Positions 1 to 6,199 are shown, numbered from the stretch's first letter. The stretch is 6,761 bases of DNA from Campylobacterales bacterium (GCA_027064245.1 JAMOPZ010000436.1:1-6761), one strand, 5' to 3'. The notes: generated from the sequence alone by a model not told the origin. Translations and numbers: made by a program.

Positions 1-380
1 CTGGTGAAATAGTATTAGATGAGTTTTCGTTTTTAGTAAGTGAAACTGATGAAAGAGGTATAATAACATTTGCAAATGAAGATTTTTGTAAAATAGCGGG
101 ATATAGCCTAGAAGACTTAATAGGAAAGCCACACAATATTGTAAGACATCCTGATATGCCAAAGGCTGCATTTAAGTCTCTTTGGGATACGGTAAAATCA
201 GGACAAGTATGGACAGGATATGTAAAAAATGCTACTAAAGATGGTGGTTATTATTGGGTATTTGCTACAGTGTATCCTTTTGAGTCTTGTGATGGTAGTA
301 GAGGATATCTATCTTGTAGAAGAAAACCTAGTAAACAAGAGATAAGTGAAGCAGAAGCTTTATATAAACAATGGACATAA
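1..380 (+). CDS. Aer/CetB-like single PAS domain redox sensor protein (5' end outside window)
   Basis: The open frame runs from the window edge (first complete codon at 3) to TAA at 378-380 and gives 125 residues. The first in-frame ATG, at 156, lies inside the PAS core, so it is not the start; the true start should be only a few codons upstream of the window. The protein is one PAS domain. Counting from the first complete codon, it has FANEDF (23-28), PHNIVRHPDMP (43-53), a WTGYVKN segment and a YYW motif, followed by a typical GYLS...KPS..EI..AE.LY tail. The RHPDMPKAAF stretch and the Asn, Arg, His, Asp and Trp positions match those of the FAD-binding PAS of E. coli Aer, so FAD binding and a role in energy or redox taxis are likely (inference). 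There is no HAMP, kinase or methyl-accepting domain, so like Campylobacter CetB it would have to signal through a partner protein. The next gene is cheW, 17 bases downstream. Confidence 0.88.
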   Translation, partial: GEIVLDEFSFLVSETDERGIITFANEDFCKIAGYSLEDLIGKPHNIVRHPDMPKAAFKSLWDTVKSGQVWTGYVKNATKDGGYYWVFATVYPFESCDGSRGYLSCRRKPSKQEISEAEALYKQWT

Positions 381-384
381 ATTA

Positions 385-391
385 AAAGGAG
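385..391 (+). promoter_or_regulatory. Strong Shine-Dalgarno site of cheW
   Basis: AAAGGAG lies 6 bases before the ATG at 398 and fixes the cheW start. It is the best ribosome binding site in the window. Most other genes here have only short AGGA- or AAGAG-like sites, or overlap the preceding gene. Confidence 0.7.
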
Positions 392-397
392 ATATTA

Positions 398-874
398 ATG
401 AGTGTAAATGAAAGAGAATTTAATAGTACAAATGCAGATGAATATATGACATTTATATTAGGTAGTATGAAGTATGCTATAGAGTTACCTAAAATTAGAG
501 AGATATTGACTTATCCAGAGCTTATTACAGTATTACCAAATACTAGCGAGTGGGTGAAAGGTCTTATTAACTTAAGAGGTGAAGTTGTACCTATTTTAGA
601 TATAAGAGTTAAATTTGGTACAGGTGAAGTTAAATATGATGAAAATACTGCTGTTATTGCAGTAATTACTGATGATAATAGAATGGTAGGTTTAGTTGTA
701 GATAAAGTAGATGATGTACAACGACTTGAAAATTCATCTTTATATCCAGTTTCAGATATGGGAAGTTCAATACCACCTAGGTATCTTAAAGGTTTTGTAA
801 GACTAGAAGATAATCAAATGTTAGTTATAATGGATATAGAAACAGTAGTACACAAAGATGAATTAAAGGCATAA
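398..874 (+). CDS. cheW: Chemotaxis coupling protein CheW
   Basis: CheW bridges chemoreceptors and the histidine kinase CheA in cytoplasmic signalling arrays. This 158-residue protein is a single CheW domain of ordinary length. The hallmark segment is at residues 53-70 (VKGLINLRGEVVPILDIR). It is followed by GLVVDKVDDV (98-107) and a C-terminal strand set, YLKGFVRLED...MLVIMDIETV. There is no receiver domain fused at the C-terminus, so this is CheW and not CheV. A strong ribosome binding site supports the ATG at 398. It lies between the PAS sensor gene and a stand-alone receiver gene whose start is 2 bases after its stop, so the three are very probably co-transcribed. No cheA or receptor gene lies in the window. 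The protein may be the main CheW or a paralogue dedicated to the neighbouring PAS sensor; the sequence does not decide this. Confidence 0.93.
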   Translation: MSVNEREFNSTNADEYMTFILGSMKYAIELPKIREILTYPELITVLPNTSEWVKGLINLRGEVVPILDIRVKFGTGEVKYDENTAVIAVITDDNRMVGLVVDKVDDVQRLENSSLYPVSDMGSSIPPRYLKGFVRLEDNQMLVIMDIETVVHKDELKA

Positions 875-876
875 AT

Positions 877-1272
877 ATGCAAAATAAAATTGCGAAGTTA
901 AGAACAATTAGAATTTTGTTTGTAGAAGATGAAGAGGAGTTATGTAAGATTATAGGTGATACTTTATCTAAATTACAAGCAAATTTTGAAACAGCAAATA
1001 ATGGTGCAGTAGCATTAAAAAAATTAGAAGAAAAAAATGATTATGATTTAGTTGTTACAGATATTAATATGCCTGTTATGAATGGTTTGGAACTTATAGC
1101 AGCTATAAGAGAAGAGCTAAAGTGTGATATTCCTGTGGTTATTATGTCTGCTCACACAGAACCAGAATATATAAAAAGTGCTGAAGCACTTGGTGTAACA
1201 AATTATCTTTTAAAACCATTTGATTTTATAAAGTTTATAAATCTTGTAAATGAATTAGATTTTAGTAAATAA
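877..1272 (+). CDS. Stand-alone response regulator receiver (CheY-like)
   Basis: This 131-residue protein is one complete receiver domain with no output domain. The expected phosphorylation residues are all present: acidic pair E17/D18, phospho-acceptor D62 in VVTDINMPVMNG, S91 in VVIMSAH at the switch Ser/Thr position, and K113 in the YLLKPF motif. It should therefore be phosphorylated on D62 by CheA or through an Hpt protein. Y110 occupies a position next to the KPF motif where CheY has Tyr106-like switch residues, but I cannot equate them by eye. The start codon is 2 bases after the cheW stop, with a weak AAAGG upstream. Whether it binds the flagellar switch like CheY, or works as a phosphate sink or relay partner of the Hpt protein encoded at 2629, cannot be told from sequence, so I do not assign cheY. 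Confidence 0.9.
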   Translation: MQNKIAKLRTIRILFVEDEEELCKIIGDTLSKLQANFETANNGAVALKKLEEKNDYDLVVTDINMPVMNGLELIAAIREELKCDIPVVIMSAHTEPEYIKSAEALGVTNYLLKPFDFIKFINLVNELDFSK

Positions 1273-1289
1273 AAAAATATTAAATATAT

Positions 1290-1294
1290 AAGGA
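1290..1294 (+). promoter_or_regulatory. Ribosome binding site of adk
   Basis: AAGGA lies 5 bases before the ATG at 1300, in a 27-base gap made almost wholly of A and T. It supports the chosen start of the adenylate kinase. Confidence 0.55.
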
Positions 1295-1299
1295 CAACA

Positions 1300-1869
1300 A
1301 TGAAAAAATTATTCTTAATTATCGGAGCTCCAGGAAGTGGAAAAACAACAGATGCAGAGTTAATTGCTGCTAAACATGATGATATAACTCATTATAGTAC
1401 AGGTGATATGTTTAGGGCAGAAGTAGCAACAGGAAGTGATCTTGGTAAAACAATAGAAAAATATATAAGTGCTGGAGATTTAGTACCTATTGAGATAGTT
1501 ATTAAAACAATTGTAACAGCTATAAAAAATGCTCCAACACCAACAGTGGTGATTGATGGATATCCAAGAAGTACAGAACAGATGAAAGAGCTTGATAAAT
1601 ATCTTTTAACAGAGAGTGAAGTAGAACTTATAAATGTTATAGAGGTTGTTGTAAGTGAAGATACAGCAAGAGATAGAGTACTTGGTCGTGCAAGAGGTGC
1701 AGATGATAACAATGAGGTATTTAATAATAGAATGAAAGTTTATACAGAGCCTTTATTGGATATACAAGAATTTTATACAGAAAAAAATCTTCTTACAAAG
1801 ATAAATGGTGAAAGAACTATTCAAGAGATTGTAGATGAGATGGATAATTTTATTCAAAGTAAAATTTAG
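1300..1869 (+). CDS. adk: Adenylate kinase, short form
   Basis: The enzyme interconverts ATP + AMP and 2 ADP in the cytoplasm. The 189-residue protein shows the P-loop GAPGSGKTT at 9-17, the AMP-site segment STGDMFR at 33-39, DGYPRS at 86-91 and the arginine-rich GRARGADDN at 129-137 followed by NNRMKVYTEPL. Only a few residues separate GRARG from NNRM, so the roughly 25-40 residue LID insertion of long bacterial adenylate kinases is missing, as is the Cys4 zinc motif. This is the short type, as found in Campylobacterota. It sits between the receiver gene and a CinA-like gene that starts 13 bases after its stop. All catalytic motifs appear intact. UMP/CMP kinase is a possible alternative for short-form nucleoside monophosphate kinases, but the adk motifs fit well. 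Confidence 0.93.
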   Translation: MKKLFLIIGAPGSGKTTDAELIAAKHDDITHYSTGDMFRAEVATGSDLGKTIEKYISAGDLVPIEIVIKTIVTAIKNAPTPTVVIDGYPRSTEQMKELDKYLLTESEVELINVIEVVVSEDTARDRVLGRARGADDNNEVFNNRMKVYTEPLLDIQEFYTEKNLLTKINGERTIQEIVDEMDNFIQSKI

Positions 1870-1882
1870 TTAATGGCTTAAT

Positions 1883-2626
1883 ATGAAAAATTTTTATTCT
1901 GTGATTATAGGTTCAGAACTTTTAAATGGTAGAAGAGTTGATGCACATTTTGATTTTTTTAATAAAGAATTATTAAAACGAGGATGGGAGCAAAAAGCCT
2001 CTTTTGTTATAAAAGATGAACCAAAATTTATAGAAGATGTTTTTGCTTTAGTGAAAAACGATCCTGATTCTGTAATGTTTAGTTTTGGTGGTATTGGTGC
2101 TACTCCTGATGATTTTACTAGAGTTTGTGCTGCTAATGTTTTTACTCAAGGTGATATGGAGGTAAATAGTGGTGCAAAGAAAGCTATTTTGGATAAATTT
2201 AAAGATGATGCTTATCCTCATAGAATAAATATGGCTACTTTACCATTGAAAGCAAAATTATTAAAAAATCCAGTTACAAATGTACCTGGATTTTATCTAG
2301 AAGATAGATTCTTTTTTGTTCCTGGATTTCCCTCTATGTCACAAAGTATGATTTTAGAAGCATTAGATAAATTATATCCTAAAAATAAACAAAAGTATAG
2401 ATACTCACTTGTGGCATATTGTAGTGAAAATAATCTTGTAGATACTATGAAAACTATACCTACAGATATAGATTTTTCATCATTACCAAAAATTGAAGGA
2501 GATATGAGAAGTACAGTGATATCTGTTGCATCTTATGATGATAAGGAAGCTTTAAAATATTTTAAAGTTTTTGTAGATTTTTTAGAATCACAAAATATAT
2601 CTTATAAATTAGCAGATAAAGAGTAA
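1883..2626 (+). CDS. CinA-like MoCF (molybdopterin-binding fold) domain protein, no amidase domain
   Basis: The 247-residue protein has the COG1058/CinA N-terminal fold. GSELLNGRRVDAH (10-22) matches the nucleotide or pterin binding start of the family, and GGIGATPDDFTR (69-80) is the signature loop. NPVTNVPGF and the later FVPGFPSM match the NPxGxAPGF and LPGVPxEM segments of CinA. The C-terminal nicotinamide-nucleotide amidase domain of full CinA (about 160 residues) is absent; a short alpha/beta tail follows instead. In CinA proteins this domain has been linked to ADP-ribose pyrophosphatase activity, and other relatives bind molybdopterin, so the substrate here is uncertain. The start is ATG at 1883 with no clear ribosome binding site, 13 bases after adk. 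The stop is 2 bases before the next gene. I leave out a symbol because neither cinA nor moaB/mog is safe. Confidence 0.82.
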   Translation: MKNFYSVIIGSELLNGRRVDAHFDFFNKELLKRGWEQKASFVIKDEPKFIEDVFALVKNDPDSVMFSFGGIGATPDDFTRVCAANVFTQGDMEVNSGAKKAILDKFKDDAYPHRINMATLPLKAKLLKNPVTNVPGFYLEDRFFFVPGFPSMSQSMILEALDKLYPKNKQKYRYSLVAYCSENNLVDTMKTIPTDIDFSSLPKIEGDMRSTVISVASYDDKEALKYFKVFVDFLESQNISYKLADKE

Positions 2627-2628
2627 GT

Positions 2629-3357
2629 ATGGAAGAGAATTTTATTTTTGATGAGATCTTAAACAAAATAAATATTATGAATAATATCTTAATGGATATT
2701 AAAGATGGTACAGATGATATTGAACAAATAAATGAGTTTTTTCGTGCTATTCATACTATAAAAGGTACTGCTGATCTTATTTTTATGACTGATATTGTTG
2801 ATATTGTTCATAAAAGTGAGAATTTACTTCAAGATGTACGAGATGGTAAATTAAAATTTGATAGTAATTTGGCGCATCTTTTTATTGAGATTAAAGACTA
2901 TATTAAATTGATTGTTGTAAATACAAATGAGGGATTTACAGATGATGAAAATGTAGAAATTTTAAAAGTTTATTTTAATAAAAAATTTGATGCATTTAAA
3001 ACAAAAACTATTTTAATAATTACAAGTGATATTTTAGTAGATGAAATCAAAGAAAATGAACTTTCAGGATATACTATTTTTAAAGCAAAAAATTTTGTTG
3101 AAGCATATAGAATATTAAAATTTTGTACTATTGATATGTTATTTTTAGATATTTTTAAAAGTGAAGATACAACAATGGTATTTTTAAATAAATTAAGAGA
3201 GAATAGTTTGTATAGATATCTTCCTATTGTATTGATTGTCCCTTTGCATTATAATAATCTAAGAAAAATAGGGCAACAAACAGATGCAAAGGCATGGCTT
3301 ACAAAACCTCTTAATAAGATAAAATTATTATTGATAATTAAAAAGATTTTAGGGTAA
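2629..3357 (+). CDS. Hpt domain fused to a degenerate receiver domain
   Basis: This 242-residue protein has two parts. Residues about 1-115 form a CheA-type Hpt domain: FRAIHTIKGTADL carries the phosphorylatable H42 in the HxxKG context (K45, G46), followed by the helix HKSENLLQDVRDGKL typical of CheA P1. Residues about 125-242 form a receiver-like domain with D174 in MLFLDIF at the phospho-acceptor position and K226 in WLTKPL at the conserved lysine. The acidic pair is replaced by T132/S133 in ILIITSD, and the switch Ser/Thr is replaced by a valine (V204 in IVLIVPLH), so Mg-dependent phosphorylation of this half is doubtful. There is no kinase or dimerisation domain, so it is not CheA. It starts 2 bases after the CinA-like gene. 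It could be a phosphotransfer partner of the receiver encoded at 877; this is inference. Confidence 0.85.
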   Translation: MEENFIFDEILNKINIMNNILMDIKDGTDDIEQINEFFRAIHTIKGTADLIFMTDIVDIVHKSENLLQDVRDGKLKFDSNLAHLFIEIKDYIKLIVVNTNEGFTDDENVEILKVYFNKKFDAFKTKTILIITSDILVDEIKENELSGYTIFKAKNFVEAYRILKFCTIDMLFLDIFKSEDTTMVFLNKLRENSLYRYLPIVLIVPLHYNNLRKIGQQTDAKAWLTKPLNKIKLLLIIKKILG

Positions 3358-3361
3358 TAGT

Positions 3362-3589
3362 ATGGATAATAGTGCAATATTATGGTTAGAATTAGCAGTT
3401 GGTATTATTATTAGTTTTATACTTTTAGGTATTTTTATATGGGGTATAAAAGGTGGTCAGTTTGATGATAGTAAAAAAATGATGGATGGATTACTGTTTG
3501 ATTCTACTGCTGATCTTCAAGATGCTATTAAAAAAGATGAAAAAGTAAAAAATTTAAAAGAAGCAAAAGCTTTAAAAAATGCAAAATAA
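3362..3589 (+). CDS. ccoS: cbb3-type cytochrome oxidase assembly protein CcoS
   Basis: CcoS is a small inner-membrane protein needed to mature the cbb3 cytochrome c oxidase (cofactor insertion). The 75-residue protein has one membrane segment (about residues 8-29), directly followed by the family signature IKGGQFDD at 29-36 and a later LLFD (44-47), where relatives carry a similar short LFD motif. After that comes a lysine-rich, probably cytoplasmic tail of about 25 residues, which makes it slightly longer than minimal CcoS proteins. An AGGG at 3351-3354 precedes the ATG at 3362. The usual partners ccoG, ccoH and ccoI are not in the window, so the gene is separated from the rest of the assembly set. 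Its last 11 bases overlap the following ABC gene in another frame. Confidence 0.87.
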   Translation: MDNSAILWLELAVGIIISFILLGIFIWGIKGGQFDDSKKMMDGLLFDSTADLQDAIKKDEKVKNLKEAKALKNAK

Positions 3590-4169
3590 TATTCTTAAGA
3601 TAAGTAATTTATCTTTTGGGTATAAAAAAAATAAACTTATATATAAAGATTTTTCATTATCTTTACAAAAGGGTGAAATAGTATCTATTGTAGGTGAAAG
3701 TGGTAGTGGTAAAACTACACTTTTTGAGCTTATTACTAATAATCTAAAACCTATAGATGGAACAATAAAAGTAAAAAAAATCTCTTCAATATATCAAGAT
3801 CCTTATAGCTCGTTTCATCCTGCTTATACTATAGTAAATCAAATAAAAGATGTAGTAATAGATATAAATCTTGATGAGTTTTATTTTTATGCAAAAGAGT
3901 TAGAATTGGATATAAAATTATTAGATAAAAAACCATTTAGTTTAAGTGGTGGTCAGCTTCAAAGAGCTAGTATTTTAAGAGCATTGATGATGAAACCAGA
4001 TCTTATATTAGCAGATGAACCTACAAGTGCATTGGATAATATAATAGCCCTTCAAACTATGCAAGTGTTGATAAAGTTTTTAGATAAGGTGGGTATTTTA
4101 CTTATTACACATGATGAAGATCTAGCATTATGGTGTAGCAATAAGATTGTAAGATTGAATATGTTATGA
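3579..4169 (+). CDS. ABC transporter ATP-binding protein, Dpp/Opp/Nik-like, orphan
   Basis: The 196-residue protein is a complete but compact nucleotide-binding domain. It has Walker A GESGSGKTT at 39-47, Q-loop Q73 within QDPYSSFHP, signature LSGGQLQRA at 122-130, Walker B LILADEP with E147, D-loop SALD (150-153) and switch H178 in LLITHDE. The QDPYSSFHP and ADEPTSALD wording is typical of the dipeptide/oligopeptide/nickel importer ATPases. Those are usually 250-330 residues, with a longer helical part and a C-terminal extension that are missing here. No permease or binding-protein gene is in the window; the only membrane protein nearby is the small unknown one at 4204. Translation is probably coupled to ccoS, since the start lies 11 bases inside that gene and has no good binding site of its own. 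The substrate is unknown. Confidence 0.85.
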   Translation: MQNNILKISNLSFGYKKNKLIYKDFSLSLQKGEIVSIVGESGSGKTTLFELITNNLKPIDGTIKVKKISSIYQDPYSSFHPAYTIVNQIKDVVIDINLDEFYFYAKELELDIKLLDKKPFSLSGGQLQRASILRALMMKPDLILADEPTSALDNIIALQTMQVLIKFLDKVGILLITHDEDLALWCSNKIVRLNML

Positions 4170-4203
4170 TATGTAAAAAATTATATTATGGAGTTAATTA
4201 CAT

Positions 4204-4554
4204 ATGAGTTATGAAGATATTTTTGTACTTGGTTGGAATTTAAATGCTTTGATGTTTTTTATCAATATATTTGTTGCTATAAATGTATTTAGTTCTGCAG
4301 ATCCTCAAAAAATGCAAGAACATAGTGATACTTTAAAAGAGTTAAATATTGAATTTGAGAAATACTATCCAAATAAAAGATGGGAATCTCTTCTAAGCTA
4401 TGCTATCCCTTTTACTGCTTTTTATAAAATTTTGTTTAGATTTGTTGAGATGTGGTTATTTTTTAGAAAAAATAGTGGTACGAAGATATATGATTTTATG
4501 ATATATAAATATCAAAGAGATATTCAAAAAGCTCAAAATTTAAATAAAGATTAG
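4204..4554 (+). CDS. Unknown small membrane protein with two predicted membrane segments
   Basis: I do not recognise this 116-residue protein. It has a hydrophobic segment at about 8-30 (NLNALMFFINIFVAINVF region), a polar middle of about 30 residues (33-61, rich in charged residues and with YYPNKRW), a second hydrophobic stretch at about 62-87 with many aromatic residues, and a basic tail ending in a KYQRDIQKAQ-like helix. There is no cleavable signal peptide signature. GGAG at 4190-4193, 10 bases before the ATG, supports the start. It follows the orphan ABC ATPase after 34 bases and precedes mqnD by 8 bases, so co-transcription is likely. It is too small and too unlike the family to be a Dpp/Opp permease. 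Codon use and AT bias match the neighbours, so it is very probably a real gene. Confidence 0.75.
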   Translation: MSYEDIFVLGWNLNALMFFINIFVAINVFSSADPQKMQEHSDTLKELNIEFEKYYPNKRWESLLSYAIPFTAFYKILFRFVEMWLFFRKNSGTKIYDFMIYKYQRDIQKAQNLNKD

Positions 4555-4562
4555 GAAAAAAT

Positions 4563-5429
4563 ATGGATAAAATAATTGTAGCACATTCACCAGATGCAGA
4601 TGATATTTTTATGTACTATGCTATAAAATTTGGTTGGGTAAAAGCAGCTGATACTATTTTTGGAAATTTAGCACAAGATATAGAAACATTAAATCAAGCT
4701 ACACTAAAAGGTGAATATGATATATGTGCTATTAGTTTTGCACTATATCCTTTGGTTAAAGATGATTTTGCACTTCTTAAAACAGCAGTTAGTTTTGGAG
4801 ATGGTTATGGTCCAAAACTTGTAAAATTAAAAGATAAACAACTAAAAAGAAACTTCAAGGTTGCACTAAGTGGTCAATATACTACAAATGCACTTTTGTT
4901 TAAAATAAAATATCCTCAAGCTAGAATTGTCTATATGAATTTTTTAGAGATAGAACAAGCTGTATTAGATGGAACAGTTGATGCAGGGGTATTAATACAT
5001 GAGTCTATTTTAACTTATGATGAAAAATTAGAAGTTGAGGCTGAGCTTTGGGATATTTGGCAAGAACTTTCAGGTAATCAAGAGTTGCCCCTACCACTTG
5101 GTGGTATGTGTTTAAGACGAAGCATACCTATAAATAAGGCTATAGAGTATGAAAATACACTTATTAAAGCAGTTGATGTTGCAAATAAAAATAAATTATT
5201 ATTATCAAAAATGCTTCTTCAAAGAGATCTAATAAGAGTAGATCATGATACTTTGCAAACTTATCTTAATTTGTATGCAAATGATGATTCTATTGATCTA
5301 AGTCCTCTTCAATTTAAAGCTTTAGATAAACTTTATGAGTTAGGTTATAAGCATGGTTTTTATAAAGAGCTTGTAAAAGCACAAGATTATTTAATACCTA
5401 GTGAATATAAAGAGTTGCGAAATTCATAA
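4563..5429 (+). CDS. mqnD: 1,4-dihydroxy-6-naphthoate synthase (futalosine menaquinone pathway)
   Basis: MqnD converts cyclic dehypoxanthinyl futalosine to 1,4-dihydroxy-6-naphthoate, a late step of the futalosine route to menaquinone. The 288-residue protein has the periplasmic-binding-protein-like fold of the MqnA/MqnD family, without a signal peptide, so it is cytoplasmic. Supporting motifs are HSPDADDIF (8-16) in place of the usual SPCPNDTF, SGQYTTNALL (103-112) matching the family's GxxTTA loop, AGVLIHES (141-148) with H146 at the position of the catalytic histidine, and PLPLGGMCLRR (176-186). It is an MqnD by the last three motifs rather than MqnA, but the altered N-terminal motif leaves some room for doubt. 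AGGA 6 bases before the ATG supports the start. The stop TAA shares one base with the murB start (TAATG). Confidence 0.85.
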   Translation: MDKIIVAHSPDADDIFMYYAIKFGWVKAADTIFGNLAQDIETLNQATLKGEYDICAISFALYPLVKDDFALLKTAVSFGDGYGPKLVKLKDKQLKRNFKVALSGQYTTNALLFKIKYPQARIVYMNFLEIEQAVLDGTVDAGVLIHESILTYDEKLEVEAELWDIWQELSGNQELPLPLGGMCLRRSIPINKAIEYENTLIKAVDVANKNKLLLSKMLLQRDLIRVDHDTLQTYLNLYANDDSIDLSPLQFKALDKLYELGYKHGFYKELVKAQDYLIPSEYKELRNS

Positions 5430-6199
5430 TGAAACAAAGTATAGATTTTAAAAAATATACATCTATTCATATAGGACCAAAAATTAAAGTTGAGGTTATA
5501 AATGAGATAGGTGATTATTCTAAATATACTGTTGTAGGTCGTGGAAATAATCTGTTGGTATCTACAACACCTCCTCCTTTAGCGATATTAGGAGAAGATT
5601 TTAATTATATTTTACAAAAAAACAGTAAATTAATAGTAGGTGCATCTACACCTAGTGGAAGATTGCTAAGTTATTGCAAGAAAAATAATATTGCCAATTT
5701 TGAGTTGTTAGCAAAATTACCTGGAAATATTGGTGGATTAGTTAAGATGAATGCAGGACTTAAAAAATGGGAAATTTTTGATCATCTGTATAGTGTCAAT
5801 ATAGATGGAGATATTTTATTAAAAGATGATATTAAATATAGTTATAGATATACAAAAATCAATGGTGTTATATATGATGCTGTTTTTAATATAGAAAAAG
5901 GGTACAATAAAGAGCTTCAAAAAAGTTTTAATTTAATGCGAGATAATCAACCAAAATTACCTAGTGCTGGAAGTTGTTTTAAAAATCCAAAAGAACATAG
6001 TGCAGGATATCTACTAGAAAAAGTTGATATGAAAGGTTATACTATAGGTGGTATGGCATTTAGTTCTGTACATGCTAATTTTTTAGTAAATTTAGGTGGT
6101 GGTACTTTTGATGAAGCTATAAAACTTATAAAAAAAGCAAAACAAAAAGTAAAAGATAAGTTTGATATAGAGTTGGAGTTAGAAATAGTAATATTATGA
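5429..6199 (+). CDS. murB: UDP-N-acetylenolpyruvoylglucosamine reductase MurB, short form
   Basis: MurB is the FAD/NADPH-dependent cytoplasmic enzyme that makes UDP-N-acetylmuramate for peptidoglycan. The 256-residue protein shows VGRGNNLLVS at 36-45 (FAD site), KLPGNIGGLVKMNAG at 96-110, SYRYT at 138-142, PSAGSCFKNP at 178-187 with S182 as the likely proton donor, GYLLEK (193-198), GGMAFSSVHANFLVN (207-221) and a C-terminal LEIVIL with E252 as the likely catalytic glutamate. It is much shorter than the E. coli enzyme (about 340 residues), as in other Campylobacterota. The start overlaps the mqnD stop by one base, and its stop overlaps the next gene by four (ATGA), so translation is coupled on both sides. 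No other mur genes are nearby. Confidence 0.93.
   Translation: MKQSIDFKKYTSIHIGPKIKVEVINEIGDYSKYTVVGRGNNLLVSTTPPPLAILGEDFNYILQKNSKLIVGASTPSGRLLSYCKKNNIANFELLAKLPGNIGGLVKMNAGLKKWEIFDHLYSVNIDGDILLKDDIKYSYRYTKINGVIYDAVFNIEKGYNKELQKSFNLMRDNQPKLPSAGSCFKNPKEHSAGYLLEKVDMKGYTIGGMAFSSVHANFLVNLGGGTFDEAIKLIKKAKQKVKDKFDIELELEIVIL

Noticed and set aside
156..380. Start of the PAS protein at the ATG at 156
   Set aside because: The reading frame is open to the window edge, and the upstream part encodes the first half of the PAS domain (FANEDF, NIVRH), so this ATG is internal.
1273..1299. AT-only stretch before adk as a possible promoter
   Set aside because: It is 27 bases long with no recognisable -10/-35 arrangement beyond general A/T richness; the ribosome binding site explains the only clear signal.
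1392..1712. A 106-codon minus-strand open frame inside adk
   Set aside because: It is antisense to a clear adenylate kinase, has a low-complexity Ser/Leu/Thr-rich product, has no family features, and is explained by the codon pattern of the gene on the other strand.
2629..3357. Reading the Hpt protein as a truncated CheA
   Set aside because: After the Hpt domain the sequence goes into a full-length receiver-like fold and not into a dimerisation or ATP-binding domain, and no frameshift is visible.
4162..4170. TGTTATGAT, resembling an extended -10 box, upstream of the small membrane protein gene
   Set aside because: There is no -35-like element, and such words are common in DNA this AT-rich; it also overlaps the end of the ABC gene. 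An internal promoter is possible but not supported.
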